Positions 1 through 7,798 of a stretch of DNA of 64,000 bases are shown piece after piece (positions within the stretch are counted from its first letter, which is position 1; every line of letters starts with the position of its first letter). The stretch comes from Roseiarcus sp963721905 (lineage in GTDB: Bacteria > Pseudomonadota > Alphaproteobacteria > Rhizobiales > Beijerinckiaceae): positions 62,001 through 126,000 of the forward strand of contig CAVRMF010000029.1 in NCBI GenBank assembly GCA_963721905.1, in the 5' to 3' direction. The position numbers and the translations under genes were made by a program. Under the pieces are notes generated by a model. It did not search any database. It saw nothing but the letters and a program-made list of their open reading frames with translations, and had not been told where the DNA came from.

Positions 1-21
1 ACACGCCCGCGGCCAGCAAGA

Positions 22-1335
22 TTAAACCTCGCCAATGACATGGAAGAACGAGCCGGTGACGCGGCCCCTTCGTGAACCGGCCGGCGAGGCCGCCGCGCTA
101 TAGGCGTCCGCGACGAGGGCGAAAGGATCGTCGCTCCCGGCGGAGGCGATCGTCGCATAGTGAAACTCATGTCCGCGCAAGGCCGTGCCCGCGGCCCCAA
201 CCGCGCAGTCAGCGACGAGCCGCGCCTCGCGATAGCCGAGCGTCATGCGGCGCTTCGCAAAACTTGTTTCGACGCCAAGCAGTCCAGCCATCGGATGCGA
301 AACGCCGGAGGCGTCGATGAGGCTCACGCCGAGCGCCATGTAGCCGCCGCATTCGCCGTGCGCCGACTTCGTCTCGGCGAAACGGCGCAGCCCCTCGCGG
401 AAACGTTCCGCCGCGGCGAGCCTCCCAGCGTGCAACTCGGGATAGCCGCCGGGCAACCAGCACACGTCGCAATCCGCGGCCGGCGGCTCGTTCGCCAGCG
501 GCGAGAAGGCGACGATCTCGGCCCCCGCCGCCCGCCAGCCCTCAACGAGATGCGGGTAGATGAAGGAAAAAGCTTCGTCGCGCGCGAGCGCGATCCGCTG
601 GCCGGGAGGCTTGAGCGCGATCGCGCCCCGCGGCTGTGCGGGCGTGTTGAGTTCGCCCGCCAGCGCCATCACGCGCCCGCAGTCGACATGGGCTTCGACG
701 ACCTCGGCGATCACGTCGAGGCGCGCGTCGAGCGCCTCCGTCTCGCCCGCCTGGACGAGCCCCAGGTGGCGCTCCGGCAATGCCAGCTTGTCGCTGCGCG
801 GCAGCGCGCCGATGACGGGGATTGCGAGCGCCTCGATCGCCTCGACAGCGAGTCGGCGATGCCGTTCGCTGCTGACGCGGTTGAGAATGACGCCGGCGAC
901 CGTCAGGCGCTGGTCGTAGGTCGCGCAGCCCTTGACGACGGCTGCGGCCGACTGCGCCTGGCCGGAGACGTCGACGACAAGGAGGACCGGCATGCCGAGA
1001 GCGGCGGCGACGTCGGCCGAGGCGCCGCTGCGTCCAGACGGCGCCGGCACGCCGTCGAAGAGCCCCATCGAGGCCTCGCAGAGCGCCAGCGCATGGCCCA
1101 TCACAGCGCGACCCGCCAGCGCGGCGAGGAGGTCCGGCGGCATCGCCCAGGAATCGAGATTGACGCCCTGGACGCCGGACGCGGCGGCGTGAAAGGCCGG
1201 ATCGATATAGTCGGGGCCTGACTTGAGGCCGACGACGGAGATGCCGCGCCGGCGGAAGGCGCGCAGGAGGCCGAGCGCGATAGTGGTCTTGCCGCTGCCC
1301 GAACGGGGCGCGGCGATCATGAGGCCGCGGGTCAA
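22..1335 (-). CDS. cobB: Cobyrinate / hydrogenobyrinate a,c-diamide synthase
   Basis: Catalyses ATP- and glutamine-dependent amidation of the a and c side chains of the corrin ring in cobalamin synthesis. The 437-residue protein has an N-terminal dethiobiotin-synthetase-like ATPase with a P-loop (PRSGSGKTT, about 10-18) and a C-terminal class I glutamine amidotransferase domain with LPGGYPE near 294 and the nucleophile in HGECGGYM (Cys329). Length is normal for the family. The frame opens at a TTG (1335); an ATG five codons later (1320) is an equally good start, and neither has a clear ribosome binding site. It is divergent from cbiD, with a 450-bp spacer holding a repeat. Confidence 0.93.
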   Translation of the reverse strand: MTRGLMIAAPRSGSGKTTIALGLLRAFRRRGISVVGLKSGPDYIDPAFHAAASGVQGVNLDSWAMPPDLLAALAGRAVMGHALALCEASMGLFDGVPAPSGRSGASADVAAALGMPVLLVVDVSGQAQSAAAVVKGCATYDQRLTVAGVILNRVSSERHRRLAVEAIEALAIPVIGALPRSDKLALPERHLGLVQAGETEALDARLDVIAEVVEAHVDCGRVMALAGELNTPAQPRGAIALKPPGQRIALARDEAFSFIYPHLVEGWRAAGAEIVAFSPLANEPPAADCDVCWLPGGYPELHAGRLAAAERFREGLRRFAETKSAHGECGGYMALGVSLIDASGVSHPMAGLLGVETSFAKRRMTLGYREARLVADCAVGAAGTALRGHEFHYATIASAGSDDPFALVADAYSAAASPAGSRRGRVTGSFFHVIGEV

Positions 1336-1363
1336 TCGGGAGCGCCGGCTAAGCTGAAATGCC

Positions 1364-1505
1364 CTAAGCCCTCTCTACAAACGCAATCTCCATCGCCGTT
1401 TTGAGCGATTTGAGAGGCTTGCGGCGACTTTTCCATCGCACTCAACATCGCTCCCGGCTGACCAAATCGATCTCTTCCGCGCGGACCAAGGACCATTCCA
1501 AGCTT
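1364..1505 (-). repeat. Dispersed repeat family C, copy 1
   Basis: On the minus strand this stretch matches the plus strand at 60645-60797 over about 140 bp. Shared blocks include AAGCTTGGA, GGTCCGC, the run GAGTGCGATGGAAAAGTCGC continuing to CGCAAGCC, and AAAAC.GCGATGGAGATT. It lies just upstream of cobB. The rest of the 1336-1789 cobB/cbiD spacer holds no gene I can support. Near 1556-1594 there is a short stretch resembling the middle of repeat family B (CGTCCTTCCG.ACGCCC). Confidence 0.7.
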
Positions 1506-1789
1506 CGCCTCCAGCCGCGCAGGCAGTTTGATTGTAGCCGCGCTCGCTAGCTCGTCGAATGACGGACGTCCTTCCGGACGCCCTACGAGGGCGGCTGACG
1601 CGGTCGCCGACCGCGTCTACAAACCCCGCGATTGGCGGCGTCGCAGCCCGGCAACCAGAAAACCACAAGGCCGCTTGATTGGCAAGAAAATGTCGGTTTT
1701 TCAGAACGAACCGCGAGAGCAAACGGCGCCGCCGGGGTCGAACCGAGCCGCCCTAGGCAAAGCCGAAGCCGCCCTCTAGACAAACTCGC

Positions 1790-2902
1790 ATGAGCGAGGC
1801 TCGACCGGAACAGCCGCTGCGGCGCGGGTGGACGACGGGCGCCTGCGCCAGCGGCGCGGCGCGGGCGGCCTTCGAGGCGCTTCTGACCGGCGTCTTTCCC
1901 GATCCCGTTCCGGTCGCGCTGCCGAAGGGCCTGAGGCCCGAGTTCGCGCTCGCGACCCAGGACCTCGTTCAGGCGCCGGAGGCGGATTTTGCGCGCGCCG
2001 GCGTCGTCAAGGACGCGGGCGACGATCCCGACGTGACGCACGGCGCGCTGATCGTGGCGACGGTGCGCTTCGCGCCGAGGGGCGCGGGCCTCAGTTTTCG
2101 GGCCGGCGAAGGCGTGGGGACGGTGACCCGGCCGGGGCTGCCACTGCCGCCGGGCGAACCGGCGATCAACCCGGCGCCGCGCGCCATGATCCGCGCCAAT
2201 CTCGAGGAGGTCGCTGGGAGGCTCGCCGTCGGGCTCGACGTGGAGGTCGAGATTTCGGTGCCGGGAGGGGCGAAGATCGCCGAGCGCACCGCCAACGGCC
2301 GGCTCGGCATCGTCGGGGGCTTGTCGATTCTCGGCACGACCGGCGTCGTCGTGCCCTATTCCTGCGCGGCCTGGATCCACTCGATCCACCGCGGCGTCGA
2401 CGTCGCCCGGGCGAGCGGATGCGCGCATATCGGGGCGGCGACGGGCGAAACCTCCGAGGCCGCCATCCGCGCGCTCTATGGGCTGCCCGATCATGCGCTG
2501 ATCGAGATGGGCGATTTCGCCGGCGGGCTCCTTAAATATCTGCGCGTCCGCCCGGTCGCGCGCGTCACCATCGCGGGCGGGCCGGCCAAGATGACCAAGC
2601 TCGCCGAGGGCATGCTCGACCTCCATTCGAAACGCGGCGCAGTCGATCTCGCCGCTCTCGCCGCGCGCGTCGCCGACGCCCGCGGCGCGCCGTCGCTCGC
2701 CGAGGCGATCGCCGGCGCCAACAGCGGGCTGCACGCTTTCGAACTGGCGGAGGGCGCCGGGTTCGACCTGCCCGGCCTCGTCGCCGGCGGCGCATGGGCG
2801 ACGGCCGCGCGCGTCATCGCCGGTGCGCCGTCCGAACTCGAGATCGTGGTCGTCGGCCGTGACGGGCGCATCCTCGCGAGTAGCGGATTTCGGCGCGTTT
2901 AG
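1790..2902 (+). CDS. cbiD: Cobalt-precorrin-5B (C1)-methyltransferase CbiD
   Basis: CbiD methylates C1 of the corrin ring; in many alphaproteobacteria it occurs alongside CobB-type enzymes. The 370-residue product carries the diagnostic N-terminal RRGWTTGACASGAA (about 11-24), a glycine-rich central region (GGLSILGTTGVVVPYS) and FAGGLLKYL. Length matches the family. It starts at ATG 1790 about 20 bp after the repeat-bearing spacer and ends 21 bp before a convergent oxidoreductase gene. I see no obvious cobalamin riboswitch box upstream. Confidence 0.93.
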   Translation: MSEARPEQPLRRGWTTGACASGAARAAFEALLTGVFPDPVPVALPKGLRPEFALATQDLVQAPEADFARAGVVKDAGDDPDVTHGALIVATVRFAPRGAGLSFRAGEGVGTVTRPGLPLPPGEPAINPAPRAMIRANLEEVAGRLAVGLDVEVEISVPGGAKIAERTANGRLGIVGGLSILGTTGVVVPYSCAAWIHSIHRGVDVARASGCAHIGAATGETSEAAIRALYGLPDHALIEMGDFAGGLLKYLRVRPVARVTIAGGPAKMTKLAEGMLDLHSKRGAVDLAALAARVADARGAPSLAEAIAGANSGLHAFELAEGAGFDLPGLVAGGAWATAARVIAGAPSELEIVVVGRDGRILASSGFRRV

Positions 2903-2923
2903 GTCCCCTCTCCGCGGACCCAC

Positions 2924-4021
2924 TTAAAGCCGCACCACCTCGCCGGTGCGTATGCTCTCGTCGGCGGCGAACACGATGCGCAGCGAATTGATCGCGTCGG
3001 CCCAATGATCCTTGAGGTCGACCTCGCCGTGGATCGCCTTGAGGAAGAGCCGCTGCTCGCGCTCGCAGAGGTCCTGATGGCCGGGCTCGTCCTCGGTCGA
3101 CTCGATCGTATCGGGATGGGCGAAGGCGCCCGCTGCATCGAGCTTGGCGTGATGGATGCGGAGCGCATTGGTCTTGGTGTGCGCATTATGGTCGGACGAC
3201 TTCACTTCGCCGGCGGAGTCTTTGGCGACGATCGACACGCATCCCTTCGGGCCGATCATGTCCTTCACGAAGAAGGCGGTCTCGCTCATCATCGGACCCC
3301 AGCCGGCCTCGTACCAGCCGACCGAGCCGTCGTCGAAGACGATATTGAGATGGCCGTAGTTGACCATCGTCGGCGCGATCTCGTCGGTCAGCCGCGCGCC
3401 GACCGCGTGCACGGCGACAGGTCTCGCCCGCGTGACCTGGCACATGACGTCGACATAATGGACGCCGCAGTCGACGATCGGCGAGGTCGAGCGCATGAGC
3501 GCCTTGTGCACCTCCCAGAACGAGCCCGACGATTGCTGGTTGAGGTTCATGCGCATGACGAGCGGCTTGCCAAGCGTCCGCCCGATCTCGACGAACCGCG
3601 TCCACGACGGATGGACGCGCAGGATATAGCCGACGAGCAGCGCCTTGTTCGCCTTGCGGGCCGCGGCGACGACCGCCTCGGCGGCTTGCAGATTGTCCGC
3701 GAGCGGCTTCTCGCAGAACACATGCGCGCCGGCCGCGAGCGCCTCGAGCGCCATCGGCGCGTGATGTTCGGTATAGGTCGCGATCGTGACCGCGTCGGGC
3801 TTTAGCGCCGCGAGCGCCTCGCCGAGACGCTCGAAGCGCGGCAGGCCGGGGAATTCCTGGTCGAGATCCTTGCGCGCGGCGGCGTTGCGGGTGCACAGGC
3901 CCGCGAGTTCGAAGCCGTCGATCGCCCGATAGGCGCGGGCGTGGCTCAGGCCCATCGTGCCGAGGCCGACGACAAGGACGCGCTGCCGTTTCGTGGCCTC
4001 GGCCGCATGCGCATCGCTCAT
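2924..4021 (-). CDS. Gfo/Idh/MocA family oxidoreductase, last gene of the inositol operon
   Basis: NAD(P)-dependent sugar or cyclitol dehydrogenase. The reading frame extends further upstream, but translation from the ATG at 4021 gives 365 residues with the Rossmann motif VLVVGLGTMG at about 15-24, the family EKP motif (CEKPLADN), and a C-terminal Gfo/Idh substrate domain; the upstream part of the frame looks like out-of-frame noise. It lies 26 bp after iolB on the same strand, so it probably acts on an inositol, such as scyllo-inositol, or on a derivative. The substrate cannot be read from sequence. Confidence 0.88.
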   Translation of the reverse strand: MSDAHAAEATKRQRVLVVGLGTMGLSHARAYRAIDGFELAGLCTRNAAARKDLDQEFPGLPRFERLGEALAALKPDAVTIATYTEHHAPMALEALAAGAHVFCEKPLADNLQAAEAVVAAARKANKALLVGYILRVHPSWTRFVEIGRTLGKPLVMRMNLNQQSSGSFWEVHKALMRSTSPIVDCGVHYVDVMCQVTRARPVAVHAVGARLTDEIAPTMVNYGHLNIVFDDGSVGWYEAGWGPMMSETAFFVKDMIGPKGCVSIVAKDSAGEVKSSDHNAHTKTNALRIHHAKLDAAGAFAHPDTIESTEDEPGHQDLCEREQRLFLKAIHGEVDLKDHWADAINSLRIVFAADESIRTGEVVRL

Positions 4022-4047
4022 CGGCCGTCTCCCTTTGTCGGTTGGCG

Positions 4048-4851
4048 CTACGCCATCAGCCACTCGTGCGCGGGGTCGTTGTGGAAGCGCCAGACGCGCT
4101 TCGGCCCGGCCATCGTGTTGAGATAGTAGAGGTCGTAGCCGTACGGCGCGCCGACCGGATGATAGCCCTTGGGCACGAGCACGACGTCGCCGTCCGCAAC
4201 CGTCAGGGTCTCGTCGAGCGAGCGGTCGTCGGTATAGATCCGCTGGAAGGCGAAGCCCTGCGGCGGCTTCAGACGATGATAGTAGGTCTCTTCGAGGTAG
4301 GATTCGTCGGGCAGCGCGTCGCGGTCGTGCTTGTGCGGCGGATAGCTCGACCAATTGCCTGCGGGCGTGAGGACCTCAATCACGAACAGGCTTTCGGCCC
4401 CTCCGTCGCCCTCCGCCAGAACATTGCGAATATGACGCGTGTTCGAGCCTTCACCGCGCGTCAACGTGCGCACGTCGTCGGGCTTGATGACGTGCGCCTT
4501 GAGCTCGCCGCTCGCCGGCGCCGAACAGAGCGCGAGCTCGCAATCGGTCGCCGCCTCGATCGAAGCCTCGCTATGCGGCGGCAGATAGACCGACCAGGGC
4601 AGGCCCTCGAACACGCTCATGCGTTCGCCGATGACGCCGGAATCGAATCCGCTCGCCGTCACGCGCGCCTTGCCCGAAAGGATGACGACGCAGACCTCCT
4701 TGCCGTCCGTGTCGAGCCTGGACTTGGCGCCCTCGCTCAGGCTTCGCGTCTCGAAGCCGACATAGCGCCACCCGGCGCTCTCCGGCGTGATGCGATGACT
4801 GACGCCGTCCGCGCCGCGGGAGGCGTGAACGATGAGTCTCGATTGCGACAT
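4048..4851 (-). CDS. iolB: 5-deoxy-glucuronate isomerase IolB
   Basis: Converts 5-deoxy-D-glucuronate to 5-dehydro-2-deoxy-D-gluconate in myo-inositol breakdown. From the ATG at 4851 the product is 267 residues, the usual length, and begins MSQSRLIVHA. Cupin-type segments are visible, including WSSYPPHKHDRD and the ETYYHRLKPPQGFAFQRIY stretch. An in-frame extension to 4908 runs into repeat family B and is rejected. It follows iolE after a 198-bp spacer filled by that repeat and precedes the Gfo/Idh gene. Confidence 0.93.
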   Translation of the reverse strand: MSQSRLIVHASRGADGVSHRITPESAGWRYVGFETRSLSEGAKSRLDTDGKEVCVVILSGKARVTASGFDSGVIGERMSVFEGLPWSVYLPPHSEASIEAATDCELALCSAPASGELKAHVIKPDDVRTLTRGEGSNTRHIRNVLAEGDGGAESLFVIEVLTPAGNWSSYPPHKHDRDALPDESYLEETYYHRLKPPQGFAFQRIYTDDRSLDETLTVADGDVVLVPKGYHPVGAPYGYDLYYLNTMAGPKRVWRFHNDPAHEWLMA

Positions 4852-4873
4852 GACCGCCTCCTCAACTGAACAC

Positions 4874-5043
4874 CCCTTCTCCCCTTGCGGGAGAAGGTGG
4901 CCGACCATAGCCCGACGAAAGACGAGCGTCCTTCCGAACGCCCTTTGGTCGGCCGGATGAGGGATCTGCGCCGCAAGGCGCGCTGTTCAAGGCGCTGGCG
5001 CGCCGGACCCCTCACCCCAACCCTCTCCCGCAAGGGGAGAGGG
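4874..5043. repeat. Dispersed repeat family B, copy 1 (inside the iol operon)
   Basis: A stretch of about 170 bp bounded by two palindromes: CTTCTCCCCTTGCGGGAGAA at 4876 onward, and a CTCTCCCGCAAGGGGAGAGG hairpin ending at 5043. Between them is a CCGGATGAGGG segment followed by GGACCCCTCACCCC. The same order of blocks recurs at 57251-57413. It fills the iolE-iolB spacer, so it should be transcribed as two intercistronic hairpins. Confidence 0.75.
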
Positions 5044-5049
5044 AGAATA

Positions 5050-5949
5050 TCACTCCAACCCCGCCTCCTTCAGCGACGCGCGTATCTGGGCGACGCCCTT
5101 TTTCGCATAAGGGAGAGCCGGCGCTTTTTTCGGGTCCTGCTCGGCCTCCAGCACGACCCAGCCGGAATAGCCTTTCAGCGCCTTGAACACCGCGACATAG
5201 TCGATCATGCCGTCGCCCGGGACCGTATAGACGCCGAGCTCCGCGCCATGGCCCAGGATCGAATCGAGGAAGCTCCAGTCTTCGGCGTTGGACTGGCGCA
5301 TCTTCTCTTCGCGCACGTCCTTGCAGTGGACGTGGCCGATCCGCTCGCGATAGACGCGCGCGAGGCCTGCCGGATCGGCGCCGCCCCAACGTGCGTGTCC
5401 GGTGTCGAGCAGGAGATGCACGGGCGGCTTGGTGTGGGCCATGAAGGCGTCGATGTCGCTCTCCGACTGGATGATCGTCCCCATGTGGTGATGGTAGCAA
5501 AGCTTGAGCCCCTCGCCGTCGAGGCGCTTGGCGAATTCGGTCATCTTCGCGCCGAAGCCGGCCCAGTCGCTCTTGCCGACCCGCGGCCGCTCGGAGAGGG
5601 GCCGCGACCGGTCGCCGTGGATGGCGTTCGACGTCTCGGCGGCGATGAGGATGGTCGCGCCGGCAGCCTTCGTCATCGCAATATGCGCCTCGGCCGCTTC
5701 GAACTCCTCGAGCGCGGAGCGCTTGAGAAGCTCCGTCGAGTACCAGCCGCCGACGAAGGCGAGATCGAACTCGGCGAGCTTCTCCTTCAGCGCGGCGCCG
5801 TCGTTGGGGAGCTTGTGGCCTTTCTCCATGCCCTCGACGCCGGCCTCCCTCGCCTCAGCGAGGCAGGTCTCCAGCGGCGTCGAGCCGCCGATCTCCTGAA
5901 GATCGTCGTTCGACCAGCCGATCGGGTTGGCGCCGATGCGAATGCTCAT
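5050..5949 (-). CDS. iolE: Myo-inosose-2 dehydratase IolE
   Basis: Dehydrates 2-keto-myo-inositol to the trihydroxycyclohexanedione that IolD cleaves. The ATG at 5949 gives 299 residues starting MSIRIGANPIGWSNDD, the signature opening of IolE, followed by GVEGMEKGHK and a TIM-barrel sugar-isomerase fold with the HMGT and DTGHARWGG metal and substrate segments. The start lies one base after the iolD stop, which argues for translational coupling. The longer upstream frame overlaps iolD and is a shadow. Confidence 0.95.
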   Translation of the reverse strand: MSIRIGANPIGWSNDDLQEIGGSTPLETCLAEAREAGVEGMEKGHKLPNDGAALKEKLAEFDLAFVGGWYSTELLKRSALEEFEAAEAHIAMTKAAGATILIAAETSNAIHGDRSRPLSERPRVGKSDWAGFGAKMTEFAKRLDGEGLKLCYHHHMGTIIQSESDIDAFMAHTKPPVHLLLDTGHARWGGADPAGLARVYRERIGHVHCKDVREEKMRQSNAEDWSFLDSILGHGAELGVYTVPGDGMIDYVAVFKALKGYSGWVVLEAEQDPKKAPALPYAKKGVAQIRASLKEAGLE

Positions 5950-5950
5950 C

Positions 5951-7798
5951 TCAGTCTCCGAAGCGCTGGACCGCGAGCGCGTCCTCGTATTGACGGCGCG
6001 CGGCATCGACCTCCGCCCGCTCCGAGACGGCGGGCACGGCGACGTCCCACCAGGACCCGCCCGCGTCCGTCGAGCCGAAAGGATCGGTGTCGATGACGAT
6101 GACCTGGGTCGATCTCGCCGCGCGGGCCGCCTTGAACGCCTCTTCGAGCTCGGCGATCGAGCCGACCTTGACAGCGCCGGCTCCCATCGAGCGGGCATGC
6201 GCGACGAAATCGACCTCGGGCAGGACTTCATGCCGCGCGTCGCTCAGCAGATTGTTGAATTGCGCGCCGCCTGTCGCCTGCTGCAGGCGCGTAATGCAGC
6301 CGAAGCCGCGATTATCGTTGACGACGATGATGAGCTTCAGGCCCAGCATCACCGACGTCGCGATCTCCGAATTCATCATGAGATACGAGCCGTCGCCGAG
6401 CGCCACGACAACTTCCCTGTCAGGCTTCGCCAGCTTGACGCCGAGTCCCCCGGCGATCTCATAGCCCATGCAGGAATAGCCGTATTCGACGTGATAGCCG
6501 AGCGGCGCTCCCGGCCGCCAGAGCTTGTGCAATTCGCCGGGCAGACCGCCGGCGGCGCAGACAATCACGTCGCTCGCCTGGCCCGCGCGCATCAGAGCGC
6601 CGAGCACTTGCGCGTCGGTCGGCAGAGGCGCGTTCGTCTCGGCCGTATATCGGGCCGCGGTCGCCTCCCAATCCGCCTTGGCCCGGGCGGCGGCCTCGCC
6701 CCACGCGCGCGGCGCGGTCCAGTCGCCGAGCGCCTGGTCGAGCGCGGCGAGCGCGGCGCGGGCGTCGCCGACCACCGGCGCCGCGCGATGCTTGGCTGCG
6801 TCGAAGGGCTGCACGTTGACGCCGATGAAGCGACGGTCGAGATTCTTGAACAGCGCCCAGGAGCCGGTGGTGAAATCGGCGAAGCGCGTGCCGACGCCGA
6901 CGATCACGTCGGCTTCGCCGGCCAGCGCGTTGGCGGCCCCCGTGCCGGTGACCCCGACAGCGCCCACGGCCAGGGGATGATCGGCCGGCATCGCCGATTT
7001 GCCCGCTTGCGTCTCGGCGACAGGTATCCCGCGTCGCGCGCAGAAGTCGATCAGCTCGCGCTCGGCGTCTGAATAGAGGACGCCGCCGCCACAGACGACG
7101 AACGGCTTCTTGCTCGCCGTCAGGAGGCCGGCGGCGATTGAGACTTCCTGCGGATCGGGCGCAATCCGCCTCTGGCGATGCACCCTCTCCTCGAAAAAGG
7201 ATAGGGGATAGTCATAGGCTTCGGTCTGCACATCCTGGCAAAAGGCGAGGGTGACGGGTCCGCATTCGGCGGGGTCGGTCAGCACGGCAAGGGCGCGCGT
7301 CAGCGCCGGAACGATCTGCTCGGGACGCGTGATGCGGTCGAAATATCGCGACACCGGCCGGAAGCAGTCGTTCGCGCTTGCCGTCCCGTCGCTGAAGTCC
7401 TCGACCTGCTGCAGCACCGGATCGGGCTTCCGATTGGCGAAGACATCGCCGGGGATCAGCAGCACCGGCAGGCGATTGACATGCGCCACCGCCGCCGCCG
7501 TGACCATGTTAGTCGCGCCGGGGCCGATCGAGGTCGTGCAGGCCATCATGCGCCTGCGTCGCGAGGCCTTGGCGAACGCGATCGCGGCGTGCGCCATCGC
7601 CTGCTCGTTATGCGCGCGGTAGGTGGGGAGCTGTTCGCGGGCGGAATAAAGCGCTTCTCCGAGGCCCGCCACATTGCCGTGGCCGAAGATTGCGAACACG
7701 CCCTCGAACAGCCGCTGCGCGCGGCCGTCGATCTCCACTTTCTGAGCGCTGAGGAAGCGAACCATCGCCTGCGCGGCTGTCAGTCGGATTGTTTTCAT
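5951..7798 (-). CDS. iolD: 3D-(3,5/4)-trihydroxycyclohexane-1,2-dione hydrolase IolD
   Basis: Thiamine-diphosphate enzyme that opens the inositol-derived ring. The 615-residue protein has the three-part ThDP fold. The N-terminal domain holds the cofactor-activating Glu region (FGHGNVAGLGEAL), the centre is an NAD/FAD-like fold, and the C-terminal domain carries the GDGS...N cofactor motif (GDGSYLMMNSEIATS, with VVNDNRGFG). Its ATG forms a 4-bp ATGA overlap with the iolC stop, and its stop nearly touches iolE, so it is the middle of a tightly coupled operon. Confidence 0.95.
   Translation of the reverse strand: MKTIRLTAAQAMVRFLSAQKVEIDGRAQRLFEGVFAIFGHGNVAGLGEALYSAREQLPTYRAHNEQAMAHAAIAFAKASRRRRMMACTTSIGPGATNMVTAAAVAHVNRLPVLLIPGDVFANRKPDPVLQQVEDFSDGTASANDCFRPVSRYFDRITRPEQIVPALTRALAVLTDPAECGPVTLAFCQDVQTEAYDYPLSFFEERVHRQRRIAPDPQEVSIAAGLLTASKKPFVVCGGGVLYSDAERELIDFCARRGIPVAETQAGKSAMPADHPLAVGAVGVTGTGAANALAGEADVIVGVGTRFADFTTGSWALFKNLDRRFIGVNVQPFDAAKHRAAPVVGDARAALAALDQALGDWTAPRAWGEAAARAKADWEATAARYTAETNAPLPTDAQVLGALMRAGQASDVIVCAAGGLPGELHKLWRPGAPLGYHVEYGYSCMGYEIAGGLGVKLAKPDREVVVALGDGSYLMMNSEIATSVMLGLKLIIVVNDNRGFGCITRLQQATGGAQFNNLLSDARHEVLPEVDFVAHARSMGAGAVKVGSIAELEEAFKAARAARSTQVIVIDTDPFGSTDAGGSWWDVAVPAVSERAEVDAARRQYEDALAVQRFGD

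Noticed and set aside
160..1221. 353-codon plus-strand frame over cobB
   Set aside because: Shadow of cobB; composition biased and no homology recognised.
1375..1722. 115-codon minus-strand ORF overlapping repeat family C copy 1
   Set aside because: The peptide similarity to the copy at 60645-60797 covers only a dozen residues before frames diverge, so the similarity is at DNA level rather than coding.
1336..1789. Cobalamin riboswitch between cobB and cbiD
   Set aside because: I looked for B12-box and riboswitch core elements on both strands and saw none; the spacer holds repeat family C instead. A covariance-model search would settle it.
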